Of a DNA stretch of 64,000 nt, positions 45,990-55,105 are shown piece after piece (within the stretch, counting starts at the first letter, position 1; every line of letters starts with the position of its first letter). The DNA comes from JBAXXL01 sp037127915 (GTDB taxonomy: Bacteria > Bacteroidota > Ignavibacteria > Kapaibacteriales > UBA2268), in contig JBAXXL010000008.1 in assembly GCA_037127915.1 (NCBI GenBank), forward strand, positions 1 through 64,000. Direction: 5' to 3'. The position numbers and the translations under genes are program-made. Under the pieces are notes generated by a model, which searched no databases, was not told the origin of the DNA, and worked only from the letters and a program-made list of their open reading frames with translations.

Positions 45990-47225
45990 ATGAAAAATTT
46001 GTTACTAATATCTATATTGATTTTAATCTGCTCGCAATGCTGTATTTCGCGAAGTAAAATAAAGCTTGGAATTGATGTTCTAGTTGAAGAAAATTATAAG
46101 CATCTTGATAATAAGAATATTGCTTTATTGTCCAATTTTGCTGGTCGGTCATCAGATGGAATTTTATCGGCTGAATTACTGTCAAAGGCACAAAATTGCA
46201 GTTTAAAAATGATTCTTGCACCGGAGCATGGTTTTTTTACAACCATTCCGGCAGGACAACATGTCGCTGATACCTTACTTCAAGGCATTCCGATAGTATC
46301 ATTATATGGAAAAAATCGCGTACCAAGCAAAACATTAATGAAAGACATTGATGCTATTGTTGTTGATATACAAGATGTTGGTGTTAGGTCTTATACTTAT
46401 TTAAGTACTTTGTTTAATACTATGAAGTTTGCCGCAGAAAACAAAATTGCAGTTATAATATTAGACAGACCAAACCCATTAGGGGGAATGATTGTTGATG
46501 GAAATATTACTGAGCCCGAATGGCAATCTTTTGTTGGTATTATACCAATTTCTTACATCCATGGATGTACATTAGGTGAATTAGCTTTAATGATAAATAA
46601 TGAAAACTGGTTAAGTAAAAATTTAAATTTGAAATGCGATTTGGAAATAATTAAAATGGTAGGGTGGCAAAGGACAATGGCTTGGGAGGACACAGGCTTG
46701 GATTGGTATCCAACATCACCCCATATCCCAACAGTAAATGCCGCTCGTGGTATGGCCGTTTTTGGTACATTCGGTGAACTGGGTGTAACAAGTTTAGGAA
46801 TAGGAACGACAACTCCGTTTCAAATAATCGGTCACAAATCATTTGATTTTTTCGGACAATACTATAAAATTGATACTACAAAATATTGCTCTTTTTCTAC
46901 AAGCCCAATGATATTTAGACCTTTTTATGGAAAATACAAAGACGAAAACATAAATGGGCTTTTTGTGAATTTCCATTTCACCGATGATTGTAAACCATAT
47001 CAAGATGGCATAAATTTCTTTATGCAATTGAAAATTAGGTACCCTTATCTATTCATTAAAGATTTATATAAACCAGAACAAATAAATATGTTCAAAAAAG
47101 TAACCGGTACTAATAAAATATTCAATGTTATGTTTAATAATCAGGAAAACAAAGATATTACCGAAACGATAACGAACAATTTATATAAATTTACAATTTT
47201 AAGAAACAATTACTTATTATATTAA
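45990..47225 (+). CDS. namZ: NamZ-like exo-beta-N-acetylmuramidase (DUF1343)
   Basis: The DUF1343/NamZ family (GH171) releases MurNAc from the non-reducing end of muropeptide-free glycan. Start at ATG 45990, which begins a hydrophobic signal (LLLISILILICS) followed by CC, a possible lipobox. Family blocks: GIDVLVEENYKHLDNKNIALLSN, LAPEHGFF, VSLYGKNRVPS, DIQDVGVRSYTYLSTL, ILDRPNPLGG, SYIHGCTLGELAL. Length about 411 aa is normal. The amidase gene follows after 1 nt. Together they imply periplasmic cell-wall turnover. Confidence 0.9.
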   Translation: MKNLLLISILILICSQCCISRSKIKLGIDVLVEENYKHLDNKNIALLSNFAGRSSDGILSAELLSKAQNCSLKMILAPEHGFFTTIPAGQHVADTLLQGIPIVSLYGKNRVPSKTLMKDIDAIVVDIQDVGVRSYTYLSTLFNTMKFAAENKIAVIILDRPNPLGGMIVDGNITEPEWQSFVGIIPISYIHGCTLGELALMINNENWLSKNLNLKCDLEIIKMVGWQRTMAWEDTGLDWYPTSPHIPTVNAARGMAVFGTFGELGVTSLGIGTTTPFQIIGHKSFDFFGQYYKIDTTKYCSFSTSPMIFRPFYGKYKDENINGLFVNFHFTDDCKPYQDGINFFMQLKIRYPYLFIKDLYKPEQINMFKKVTGTNKIFNVMFNNQENKDITETITNNLYKFTILRNNYLLY

Positions 47226-47226
47226 T

Positions 47227-48408
47227 ATGAAAGCACTTATATTTTTTATTTTATTACTATTTTCCACTCTACATATCTACACCCAGGAATATATAGAAGC
47301 AAAACCAATTGCAGGTGATGGAGTCCAAAGGTTGTTTGAACGATATTTAATTTCAAATTCTGAAGTGAATATTAAGTTATTTAACGACTTGAATAAAGGT
47401 AAATTTGTAGGGAACAATACGATAACAACTCAATATAAATACAAACTTCCAATTTTAAAATATGTTTATAATGGTCAGAATATAAGAACATCGATAAATA
47501 TTACAAATTTTGAAATTGGAAAAAACGTACAAGAATACAATGATAAGATATTTAAGAAAAAGATTAAATCTGCCAATTATAAATCGGATAAAGTACTCTG
47601 GGTGCCTTGTGAAATAATTAATAGTACTACACCACAAAATATTACTGCTAAAGAAGTTGATGTCGAAAAAGAGGAGAAACTTTATAAGATATTAGGCTCT
47701 CAATACCAGAAAATCAACAAGGTTGATAAATTATTGAAAGGGCATTTTTATTATTTAGTCAGTGGCCATGGTGGGCCTGATCCCGGAGCTATTGGATTCA
47801 GTGGAGGGTATGAGCTTCATGAAGATGAATATGCTTATGATGTAACTCTTAGATTAGCAAGACAACTCCTATTACATAGTGCTACAGTTTATATTATAGT
47901 GCAAGATCCCCAAGATGGAATTCGTGACGAGCGTTATTTGAAAACCGGCGATAAGGAAGTCTATTACGGTAATATCGCTATTTCTACAGTTCAGAAAGAA
48001 CGACTTCAAAAAAGTGCCGATATAATAAATAGTTTATATCATAAAAACAAAAAGATAGCTTTATCCCAACAAGCTATTATCACACATGTTGATTCCCGAT
48101 ATACTGAGAAAAGAATTGATATTTTCTTTTACTATAATGAAGGTAGTGCTAAGGGTGAAAAATTAGCATATACTTTACTGAATTCTATTGAGCATAAATA
48201 CCAAATTGCACAACCGGGGAGAGGTTATGAAGGTACCGTAACAACTAGAAATCTTTTTATGTTACGAAATACTGAACCCCCAACTGTCTATATAGAAATC
48301 GGTAACATCCAAAATCCTTTAGATCAGATTAGAATTTTAGAAGGTAATAATCGTCAAGCTATGGCAAATTGGCTTTGTGATGGCTTAATTAATTATATCA
48401 AAAAATAA
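47227..48408 (+). CDS. N-acetylmuramoyl-L-alanine amidase-like protein (Amidase_3)
   Basis: A 393-aa exported protein: signal (1-19), an unassigned N-terminal region (about 20-170, charged), then an Amidase_3 zinc amidase domain with SGHGGPDPGAIG (zinc His, about 180), a Glu in ELHEDEYAYDV, THVDSRY (zinc His) and the late catalytic Glu in VYIEIGNIQNP. It cuts the amide between MurNAc and the stem peptide. The gene starts 1 nt after namZ stop, so the two are cotranscribed. The domain has an insertion (VQDPQDGIRDERYLKTGDKEVYYG) absent from compact amidases. All zinc ligands appear present. Confidence 0.85.
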   Translation: MKALIFFILLLFSTLHIYTQEYIEAKPIAGDGVQRLFERYLISNSEVNIKLFNDLNKGKFVGNNTITTQYKYKLPILKYVYNGQNIRTSINITNFEIGKNVQEYNDKIFKKKIKSANYKSDKVLWVPCEIINSTTPQNITAKEVDVEKEEKLYKILGSQYQKINKVDKLLKGHFYYLVSGHGGPDPGAIGFSGGYELHEDEYAYDVTLRLARQLLLHSATVYIIVQDPQDGIRDERYLKTGDKEVYYGNIAISTVQKERLQKSADIINSLYHKNKKIALSQQAIITHVDSRYTEKRIDIFFYYNEGSAKGEKLAYTLLNSIEHKYQIAQPGRGYEGTVTTRNLFMLRNTEPPTVYIEIGNIQNPLDQIRILEGNNRQAMANWLCDGLINYIKK

Positions 48409-48589
48409 ATTGCACCATTATATAAGTAGTTGTTAAATAAGCGCAAAAAAAATAGTTGAAAAATAATAAAAAAAATATGTAACAGAATTAGAAAAAATGT
48501 GTTATATGTATATATAATTTGCTTTTTTTTATAAATGAAAATTTATTAATTTAGTATATAAAATGTGTTAAAATTTTAAGGATAATGAA

Positions 48590-51028
48590 ATGAAATCTAT
48601 ACTATCTATATCTATTATGATGATAGTTATGTCAGCATATCTCTTTGCTGAAAAAGACGTTAAAATACAAGAATCTTGGTCGAAATATTACTCAAAAGAC
48701 CCAAATCTTACAACTTGTACTAAGGGTGATTTGCTCGAAACACAAAAACAAGCAATACTTACAATGGTAAATTCTATACGAGCTTTACATAATCTTAAAC
48801 CAGTAACCTACGAACCAGCATTTGATGCTCCTGCGTCAGAAGCCGCTTTGATGATGGCAAAAAATGAAGAATTGAGCCATACGCCTCCAAATTCATGGGG
48901 TTGTTGGTCTCAAACAGGTTATGACGGAGCTGAACATACTAATTTATTTATGTCCACACGTACAGCATCAGACCCGCCAACAACTGAATACTCAATAGTA
49001 AGTTGGATGATTGATAATTTTTCAGATAGAGTTGGACATAGACGTTGGATAATTGATCCGTTTTTAAAGAGAATTGCAATTGGCCGTGCTGACGGAGCGT
49101 CAAGTAAACAACAGGGGCAGGCAATATGTGGTATGGCTCTATATGTCATCGACGACAGTAAACAAGATGTATCTGATTGGCAGGTTAATTATGTTGGTTA
49201 TCCTTACCAATATTATTCGCCTCAATATGTTTTTTACAATGATGGCGGCTCCACCAAATGGCACTATCTTTCGTTTACGTATGTAGCAGACAAGTACAAT
49301 TATTGGAATAATCAAAAAGTTGATTATTCCGGTGCTACCGTAACAATGACCGATGAAAACGGTAACAATGTCGGAATTTCATCAGCCATTTATGATACTG
49401 AAGGATATGGCGTACCAAATTGTTTGAAATGGATGCCAACCGAACTTAACAAAGAAGTAAAATATACTGTAAAGATTACAGGCGTTAAATACGGTGGTCA
49501 ATCAAGTGATTTTGAATATTGGTTTAAATTAACCGACAATGTTTATAGCACTCCACCTGCCGCGATTTCTCAAATTTCACCCGGAAATAATGCGAAAAAT
49601 GTACCTGTTAATACCTCAATTTCATGGATGCAAAACAATAATGCTATACGATATCATCTGCAGATATCAAAAAATTCCGATATGTCGAATCCTGTAATCA
49701 ACACTCAAGATATAAATACTTATGGATATAAACCAACACAAGCTCTAGAAAATGAAGTAACATATTATTGGAAAGTGCGTGGTTGGAACGATGCCGGATT
49801 CGGTGCATGGTCATTGGTATGGTCATTTAAAACCGGCGCATCTGCTCCTGATAAACCTGTTTTATTAACACCGGCAGACGGTGAGTTGAAAGCTGGTCTA
49901 AAACCTCTATTAACTTGGGAAGCACAGAGCGCCGCACAATCGTACGACGTAATTGTTGCCGAATCAAGTGATTTCAGCGGTTGGAGTGCAGTTTCTGAAA
50001 ACGTTGCGTCACCTAAATATCAATCTCTTAATGGCGATTTTGAACTAGATACCAAGTATTTTTGGAAAGTTCGCGCAAATAATGCAAGCGGATCAAGTGA
50101 CTGGTCAAATATTTGGACATTTACAACTGGTACGGCAATTGAAGCTAATGTAACGTTATTAGAACCAGCGAATGCGGCAAAAGCTATTTCCACAACACCT
50201 TTAATGAAATGGAAAGCGGTTCCAAATGCAACAGGATACGATATGCAAATTTCAGAAGGTGATTTGTTTAATGGATCTTCAATAAAGATTACAAAAACAA
50301 AAATGAGCGAAACTGAATTTCAAGTTACAGGCAATTTCCTTGATCCTAACGTAGAATATTCTTGGAGAGTGAAAGCATATATTGGAGATGCAACTGGTCC
50401 TTGGTCAGCAATATGGCACTTTAGTACAGTAAAAGACGCAAATTTGGTACCTGCACTTCTAACACCATTGGATTCGGCTCTAAATGTAGCATTAACACAA
50501 GAATTTTCTTGGGGACCGATTGAAAAAGCTACCAGCTATGAACTTCAAGTTGCTTTAAGAGATGCGTTCGATGGACAATATATGCGCATTGACGAAGTTG
50601 GATTGACAAGTAGATTTTTCTCTGCAACAACTCAATTAAAAGATTCTACTGTTTATTGGTGGCGAGTTAGAGCAAAGGTTAATAATATGACAACCTATCC
50701 TTGGTCTTACCCAAGAATATTTTCTACTTATGATCAATTCCCTCATGTTTCCGTAATGGATAAAATTTCAAGTGTCGAGATTAGTGTTTATCCTAATCCG
50801 GCAGTGCAGAATATTACTTTCGATTTGAAATTAATCAATTCCGATAATATTACTATTATAGTTTTCGATGAATTAGGAAAAATATTGAAAACTCCTTATG
50901 AAGGAATGTTATCAGCCGGGAGTAATAGAGTTAATCTTAATGTAAGTGATTTACCAAGCGGTAATTATAATTATTGTATTTATGCCGGAGACGGTTACAA
51001 ATACGGAAAGTTTATGGTTACTAAATAA
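48590..51028 (+). CDS. CAP-domain protein with four FnIII-like modules and T9SS sorting domain
   Basis: An 812-aa secreted protein. Signal (1-20, ending LFAEK); a CAP/SCP-like domain (about 50-190) with NSIRALHNLKPVTYEPAFDA, EELSHTPPNSW and the later GHRRWIIDP that fit the family's His/Glu cavity; a linker to about 320; four fibronectin-III-like repeats each ending in a W..FKTG/FTTG/FSTV element (about 325-415, 418-510, 515-610, 615-710); and a T9SS tail (VYPNPAVQNITFD, LPSGNYNYCIYAG). The role is surface-associated but not defined. The upstream 180-nt gap is very AT-rich with no clear feature. Confidence 0.85.
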   Translation: MKSILSISIMMIVMSAYLFAEKDVKIQESWSKYYSKDPNLTTCTKGDLLETQKQAILTMVNSIRALHNLKPVTYEPAFDAPASEAALMMAKNEELSHTPPNSWGCWSQTGYDGAEHTNLFMSTRTASDPPTTEYSIVSWMIDNFSDRVGHRRWIIDPFLKRIAIGRADGASSKQQGQAICGMALYVIDDSKQDVSDWQVNYVGYPYQYYSPQYVFYNDGGSTKWHYLSFTYVADKYNYWNNQKVDYSGATVTMTDENGNNVGISSAIYDTEGYGVPNCLKWMPTELNKEVKYTVKITGVKYGGQSSDFEYWFKLTDNVYSTPPAAISQISPGNNAKNVPVNTSISWMQNNNAIRYHLQISKNSDMSNPVINTQDINTYGYKPTQALENEVTYYWKVRGWNDAGFGAWSLVWSFKTGASAPDKPVLLTPADGELKAGLKPLLTWEAQSAAQSYDVIVAESSDFSGWSAVSENVASPKYQSLNGDFELDTKYFWKVRANNASGSSDWSNIWTFTTGTAIEANVTLLEPANAAKAISTTPLMKWKAVPNATGYDMQISEGDLFNGSSIKITKTKMSETEFQVTGNFLDPNVEYSWRVKAYIGDATGPWSAIWHFSTVKDANLVPALLTPLDSALNVALTQEFSWGPIEKATSYELQVALRDAFDGQYMRIDEVGLTSRFFSATTQLKDSTVYWWRVRAKVNNMTTYPWSYPRIFSTYDQFPHVSVMDKISSVEISVYPNPAVQNITFDLKLINSDNITIIVFDELGKILKTPYEGMLSAGSNRVNLNVSDLPSGNYNYCIYAGDGYKYGKFMVTK

Positions 51029-51047
51029 AATAAGTTAATGATAATTC

Positions 51048-51115
51048 AGGGTTATTGTAATTAATTTTTAATTGATTCGTATATTCAATTAAACTTACAA
51101 TAACCCTTATTTTTG
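51048..51115 (+). terminator. Large hairpin terminator after the CAP gene
   Basis: AGGGTTATTGTAA (51048-51060) pairs perfectly with TTACAATAACCCT (51095-51107); an inner stem TAATTGA/TCAATTA extends it. T-rich tail TATTTTTG follows immediately before pdxH. Confidence 0.85.
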
Positions 51116-51125
51116 GGAAAATGTT

Positions 51126-51764
51126 ATGAGTGAAAATATTTCGGATATCCGAAGAGATTATAAAAAGTATTCGTTAAATCGTCAATCTTTAGACAAAGAT
51201 CCATTTTTGTTTTTTAAAAAATGGCTTGAGCAAGCTATCGAACAGGATTTCTACGATCCAACTGCGTTTGCATTATCAACCGTAAGTGAAAATGGTAGAC
51301 CATCATCCAGAATGTTGTTATTAAAAGGATACGATGAAAATGGTTTTATCTTTTATACCAATTATAAAGGTAGAAAGGGTTCTGAATTAGAAAATAATCC
51401 TTTTGGAAGTATGCTTTTTTTCTGGGATAAATATGAACGTCAAGTGAGAATTGAAGGCAAAATTGAAAAGATATCCAAGGAAGATTCCGAAAAATATTTC
51501 ATCACAAGACCCTACACAAGCCGCATAGGAGCTTGGGCTTCGAAACAAAGTGAAATACTATCAAGTAGGGGACATCTTATCAAAGAAGCGGCTATGTATA
51601 TGATTAAATATCCTCTCAATGTGCCTGTTCCTGATTATTGGGGTGGCTACAGATTAATACCGGACGAATTTGAATTCTGGCAGGGAAGAGAAAGCAGAAT
51701 GCACGATAGATTCAAATATAAGCTTGAAAATGGTATTTGGGTAATTAACAGATTATATCCTTAA
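51126..51764 (+). CDS. pdxH: Pyridoxamine 5'-phosphate oxidase
   Basis: An FMN enzyme that oxidises pyridoxamine or pyridoxine 5'-phosphate to PLP. The 212-aa chain has the family order: ALSTVSENGRPSSRMLLLKG, FIFYTNYKGRKGSELENNPF, WDKYERQVRIEGKIEK, RPYTSRIGAWASKQSE, and the C-terminal WGGYRLIPDEFEFWQGRESRMHDRF. Length is standard. It comes right after a terminator and its stop overlaps the convergent RsbW-like gene by 4 nt. Confidence 0.96.
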   Translation: MSENISDIRRDYKKYSLNRQSLDKDPFLFFKKWLEQAIEQDFYDPTAFALSTVSENGRPSSRMLLLKGYDENGFIFYTNYKGRKGSELENNPFGSMLFFWDKYERQVRIEGKIEKISKEDSEKYFITRPYTSRIGAWASKQSEILSSRGHLIKEAAMYMIKYPLNVPVPDYWGGYRLIPDEFEFWQGRESRMHDRFKYKLENGIWVINRLYP

Positions 51765-52183
51765 TTTTTCCGAAAATTGTAGCGCATTTTAATTAATGTT
51801 CCATTTTCGCAGTTATAACTAACTTCATCCATCATGGAATGAATTAGAAATATACCACGCCCGCGGCAATCACAAAGATTGGCGTCACATTCTATTTTAG
51901 CAAAAGATGCTTCAACATCAGGTAAATATCCATCTCCTTCATCTTTTATAGTGATTTCTATATAGTCTTCGTTTCCGTACAAATCAAAATAAACATATTT
52001 ATTTTCATTAAATTTGTTACCATGTTCAGCGGCGTTATTAATCGCTTCAACAGTGCTAAGAAAAATTTTAAAATATTCCTCTTCGTCGATTTGTAAAACC
52101 TTTTTAACATCTTCCATGATTTTTTCTATATTACGAACTATATTTTTTTCACTTATATATTTTTCAGATATCTTATATTCCAT
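51761..52183 (-). CDS. RsbW-like ATP-binding protein (anti-sigma regulatory factor family)
   Basis: A 140-aa HATPase_c_2 protein: N-box EAINNAAEHGNKF (about 48-60), G1 box IKDEGDGY (about 80-87), and G2 box CRGRGIFLIHSM (about 105-116). These are the motifs of the RsbW/SpoIIAB kinases that phosphorylate anti-sigma antagonists. It has no sigma factor or antagonist next to it. It begins 9 nt after the beta-barrel gene on the minus strand and its stop overlaps the pdxH end. Cytoplasmic; partner unknown. Confidence 0.85.
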   Translation of the reverse strand: MEYKISEKYISEKNIVRNIEKIMEDVKKVLQIDEEEYFKIFLSTVEAINNAAEHGNKFNENKYVYFDLYGNEDYIEITIKDEGDGYLPDVEASFAKIECDANLCDCRGRGIFLIHSMMDEVSYNCENGTLIKMRYNFRKN

Positions 52184-52192
52184 TAGTTTGCC

Positions 52193-54070
52193 TTATAATC
52201 GAGTTTTACATATTAATTTAATATTGGGTATATATCTACTTGCACTATTTACGGTTTGCTTTTCATACCATCCTGATAAATTCAAAATGGAACCTTTCAA
52301 AAATAACATATTAATTTGAACTTGAGGTCCTATTGAGAAGTGTTCATAAAGTTTTCCGTTTATTTTGTTCTGCAAGTCATTCCTTTGAAATCCATAAATC
52401 CTTATTCCAGCGCCTATCGAAATATCATTTAATACTTTCGTTAATAACAGTTTGTTTTCAAATTCAAAATTACCAATTTGTGGTATCTCAGAAAATTCTT
52501 TCCATAGCAAAATACCATTTACAAAATAACGAATAAAATTAATACCTTGCAAATGAATAGTTGGTGTCAGTCTATATAAAATCGAATCTCGATAAGATAT
52601 TTGTCGAAAACTATAGCTTCTCGCCGAAGACAAAGTGCTCTCATAGTCATATATTGTGTAATTTGCTAAAACTTCTGTGCTCGGATTGTATTCAAATCTA
52701 TTATATTTTATTTTAACAAAAGGGGAGAAGCGTATTATTCGATTCGTATAATTTTGTGAACTACGCTGGCTTTTCAAAAATACGAGGTGTTTATATCGAA
52801 TTTCACCTAATAAACTTATTGAAATATGTCTGTTTATTCTACGGAAATAATTCAGCATGAGGACTTCATTAAGTTCATCTTTATCATCGTTATTGATTTT
52901 TTCTGGAGTATCGTATCTATATATAGAAATCAATCCATTCCATGCTAAACTATCTTTCCGTCCAAACAACCAAAATCCATAAGTTCCAATTGAAGCTGAA
53001 AATGCACTATTATCCAAGGATGTTTCTTGTTTTTTCAAATTCTCAAATTCATTCTCATCAATTTCAAATAATTTATTTAAGCGGTAATTTTCATTTCTAT
53101 TGAAAAACTTGGTATTCAAAACGGCTTTCATTTTTTTGACTGAATAAATAATATCCAAATTCAAATCAATCAATAAAGTATTATTCATTCGTTCAACTGA
53201 TGAATAGGAGATAGGTTCATACTTTTGCATAAATGCCCGGTTAACGGCACTATTTGCTAACAAAAGTTTCGAAGATACATAAAAATTCTCCGGCAATTTG
53301 AACTTCATAAATAAGTTGCCTGCAACATTGCTCTCAGATCTGTTTTCGATTAGGCTCGTTGCATTATCAGAATAGTATGAAATAAAATCCTTATTTAAGT
53401 AATCATACTCGAAATCAAATGATAGTAAATCATTATTTGAAAATGCACCCGTAATTTGGGTTTTTAAATTCAAATCACTGTTATTTCTTTTATCTCGTAA
53501 TTGGATGGATTCAAAGCTAAAATTTGATGAAATATTATAGATATCTGTGATTTTTTCATCAACTTCTGTATTGATACCATAAACTATTCCTGTAGATTTG
53601 AATGTGTTTTGTTGATTATATTCAAAACCACTTAAAGCCGATATCTTTGAGTTTTTAAAAAATTTATATTGAAGCCCTATATTTGAATTTGCTCTTTGAA
53701 AAGTATTAGTATTACTTTTGATATTATCGGATGTCAATTGCCAATTATCTGTAAACAGAATCTTGAATTTACCCATATCTTTAGATTGAAAATAAAAAGA
53801 GAAGAGCTCTTGATCTCGAAAATTTACACTTTCTGTTTCAACAGCATCTCCTCTATAATTTTGGAATAAACCTATATCTCCAATATTATTTTGGAATGAT
53901 TTACAGGCATCGATATTGAAATTATAAATATTCGAAATTTTGTCGAATCCATAATTCAAATATTCTGCATTTATATCATCATATTTATATTGGAAAAGTA
54001 ATTCTGATTCTGCATAGTAATGCACTGAAAACATCAGAAGAAAAAAAAACATGATTAAAGGTTTATTCAA
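52193..54070 (-). CDS. Putative outer-membrane beta-barrel protein
   Basis: No named family. The 625-aa chain has a signal peptide (1-20, HYYAES), then repeated amphipathic beta-strand stretches with aromatic and Asn/Ser-rich turns (for example FSFESIQLRDKRNNSDLNLK, LLSFDFEYDYLNKDFISYYS, HISISLLGEIRYKHLVFL), typical of an outer-membrane barrel. There are no cytoplasmic motifs and no Cys-rich parts. The C-terminus ends in basic KLICKTRL rather than a terminal aromatic. Gap 4 nt after obgE, 9 nt before the RsbW-like gene: an operon. Barrel identity is inference. Confidence 0.6.
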   Translation of the reverse strand: MNKPLIMFFFLLMFSVHYYAESELLFQYKYDDINAEYLNYGFDKISNIYNFNIDACKSFQNNIGDIGLFQNYRGDAVETESVNFRDQELFSFYFQSKDMGKFKILFTDNWQLTSDNIKSNTNTFQRANSNIGLQYKFFKNSKISALSGFEYNQQNTFKSTGIVYGINTEVDEKITDIYNISSNFSFESIQLRDKRNNSDLNLKTQITGAFSNNDLLSFDFEYDYLNKDFISYYSDNATSLIENRSESNVAGNLFMKFKLPENFYVSSKLLLANSAVNRAFMQKYEPISYSSVERMNNTLLIDLNLDIIYSVKKMKAVLNTKFFNRNENYRLNKLFEIDENEFENLKKQETSLDNSAFSASIGTYGFWLFGRKDSLAWNGLISIYRYDTPEKINNDDKDELNEVLMLNYFRRINRHISISLLGEIRYKHLVFLKSQRSSQNYTNRIIRFSPFVKIKYNRFEYNPSTEVLANYTIYDYESTLSSARSYSFRQISYRDSILYRLTPTIHLQGINFIRYFVNGILLWKEFSEIPQIGNFEFENKLLLTKVLNDISIGAGIRIYGFQRNDLQNKINGKLYEHFSIGPQVQINMLFLKGSILNLSGWYEKQTVNSASRYIPNIKLICKTRL

Positions 54071-54074
54071 TGCT

Positions 54075-55064
54075 TTATCTTACTGCAATTAGTTCCCAAA
54101 TGGCATTTTTCAATAAATCAGTATTTTTATGAGCAACTGATGAAATGATAAAATGCTTACTTTTTCCGCCGAATTCAATATTTCTTAATTCTTCAATTCT
54201 GTCATCGTCGATTGTATCGGATTTGCTAATACAAATAATCTCAGGTTTCAGTAGTAATTGTGGATTGTATTTTTTTAGCTCGTTTTTCAGTACTTCGTAA
54301 TCATTGACGTGGTCTTCTGAATTACAATCAATCAAATAGACTAATACTTTGGTTCTTTCAATGTGACGTAAGAATTGATGACCCAATCCTTTACCTTCGG
54401 AAGCACCTTCGATTAAACCAGGGATGTCAGCAATTACGAATGATTTATAATCAGCTACTTGCACAATCCCTAAATTCGGTTGAAGGGTAGTAAACGGATA
54501 ATCAGCAATTTTCGGTTTTGCGGCTGAAATAACTGAAATAAGAGTTGATTTCCCGGCATTTGGAAAACCAACCAGCCCGGCATCTGCTAAAAGTTTTAAT
54601 TCCAACACTAAATTAAATTCCGGTCCATCTAAACCAGGCTTGGCATATCGAGGGGCTTGATTTGTAGCTGTGGCAAACATTGCGTTACCAAAACCGCCAT
54701 TTCCACCGCGCGCAATTACAAATGTTTGGTTTTCTTCGGTCATATCAGCAATAATCTCATCGGTGGCTTCATCTTTTATAACTGTACCAACAGGTATTCG
54801 AATCGTTATACTTAATCCATCTTTACCTGAACAATCTGATTTACCGCCGTCTTTGCCATCGGACGCAATGTATTGCCGATGATATCGGAAATCAAGTAAT
54901 GTATATAATTGCTTATCCGTTTTGAATATTATATCGCCGCCGCGGCCGCCGTTTCCACCGTCTGGACCACCCTTAGGAATAAACTTTTCTGTACGGAAAC
55001 TTACATGACCGTCACCGCCTTTTCCGGCTTTAATATATATCTTTGCATAATCAATAAATTTCAT
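54075..55064 (-). CDS. obgE: Obg family GTPase CgtA
   Basis: A conserved GTPase acting in 50S assembly, stringent response and chromosome segregation. N-terminal Obg fold with Gly-rich loops (GKGGDGHVSFRTEKFIPKGG, GGNGGRGGDIIF); G1 GFPNAGKSTL (about residue 165), G3 DIPGLIEGASEGKGLGHQFLRH, G4 SKSDTI and a G5-like SSVAHKN. The 329 aa lack the longer acidic C-terminus. It is in a minus-strand run with the FAD oxidase upstream (41 nt) and the beta-barrel gene downstream. Confidence 0.96.
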   Translation of the reverse strand: MKFIDYAKIYIKAGKGGDGHVSFRTEKFIPKGGPDGGNGGRGGDIIFKTDKQLYTLLDFRYHRQYIASDGKDGGKSDCSGKDGLSITIRIPVGTVIKDEATDEIIADMTEENQTFVIARGGNGGFGNAMFATATNQAPRYAKPGLDGPEFNLVLELKLLADAGLVGFPNAGKSTLISVISAAKPKIADYPFTTLQPNLGIVQVADYKSFVIADIPGLIEGASEGKGLGHQFLRHIERTKVLVYLIDCNSEDHVNDYEVLKNELKKYNPQLLLKPEIICISKSDTIDDDRIEELRNIEFGGKSKHFIISSVAHKNTDLLKNAIWELIAVR

Positions 55065-55105
55065 TTTATCTCAAATTTTACTTTATAAAACTACAATATA
55101 CTAAA

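Noticed and set aside
48409..48589. Small RNA gene in the gap before the CAP gene
   Set aside because: The stretch is almost pure AT without a convincing stem or conserved motif; nothing supportable.
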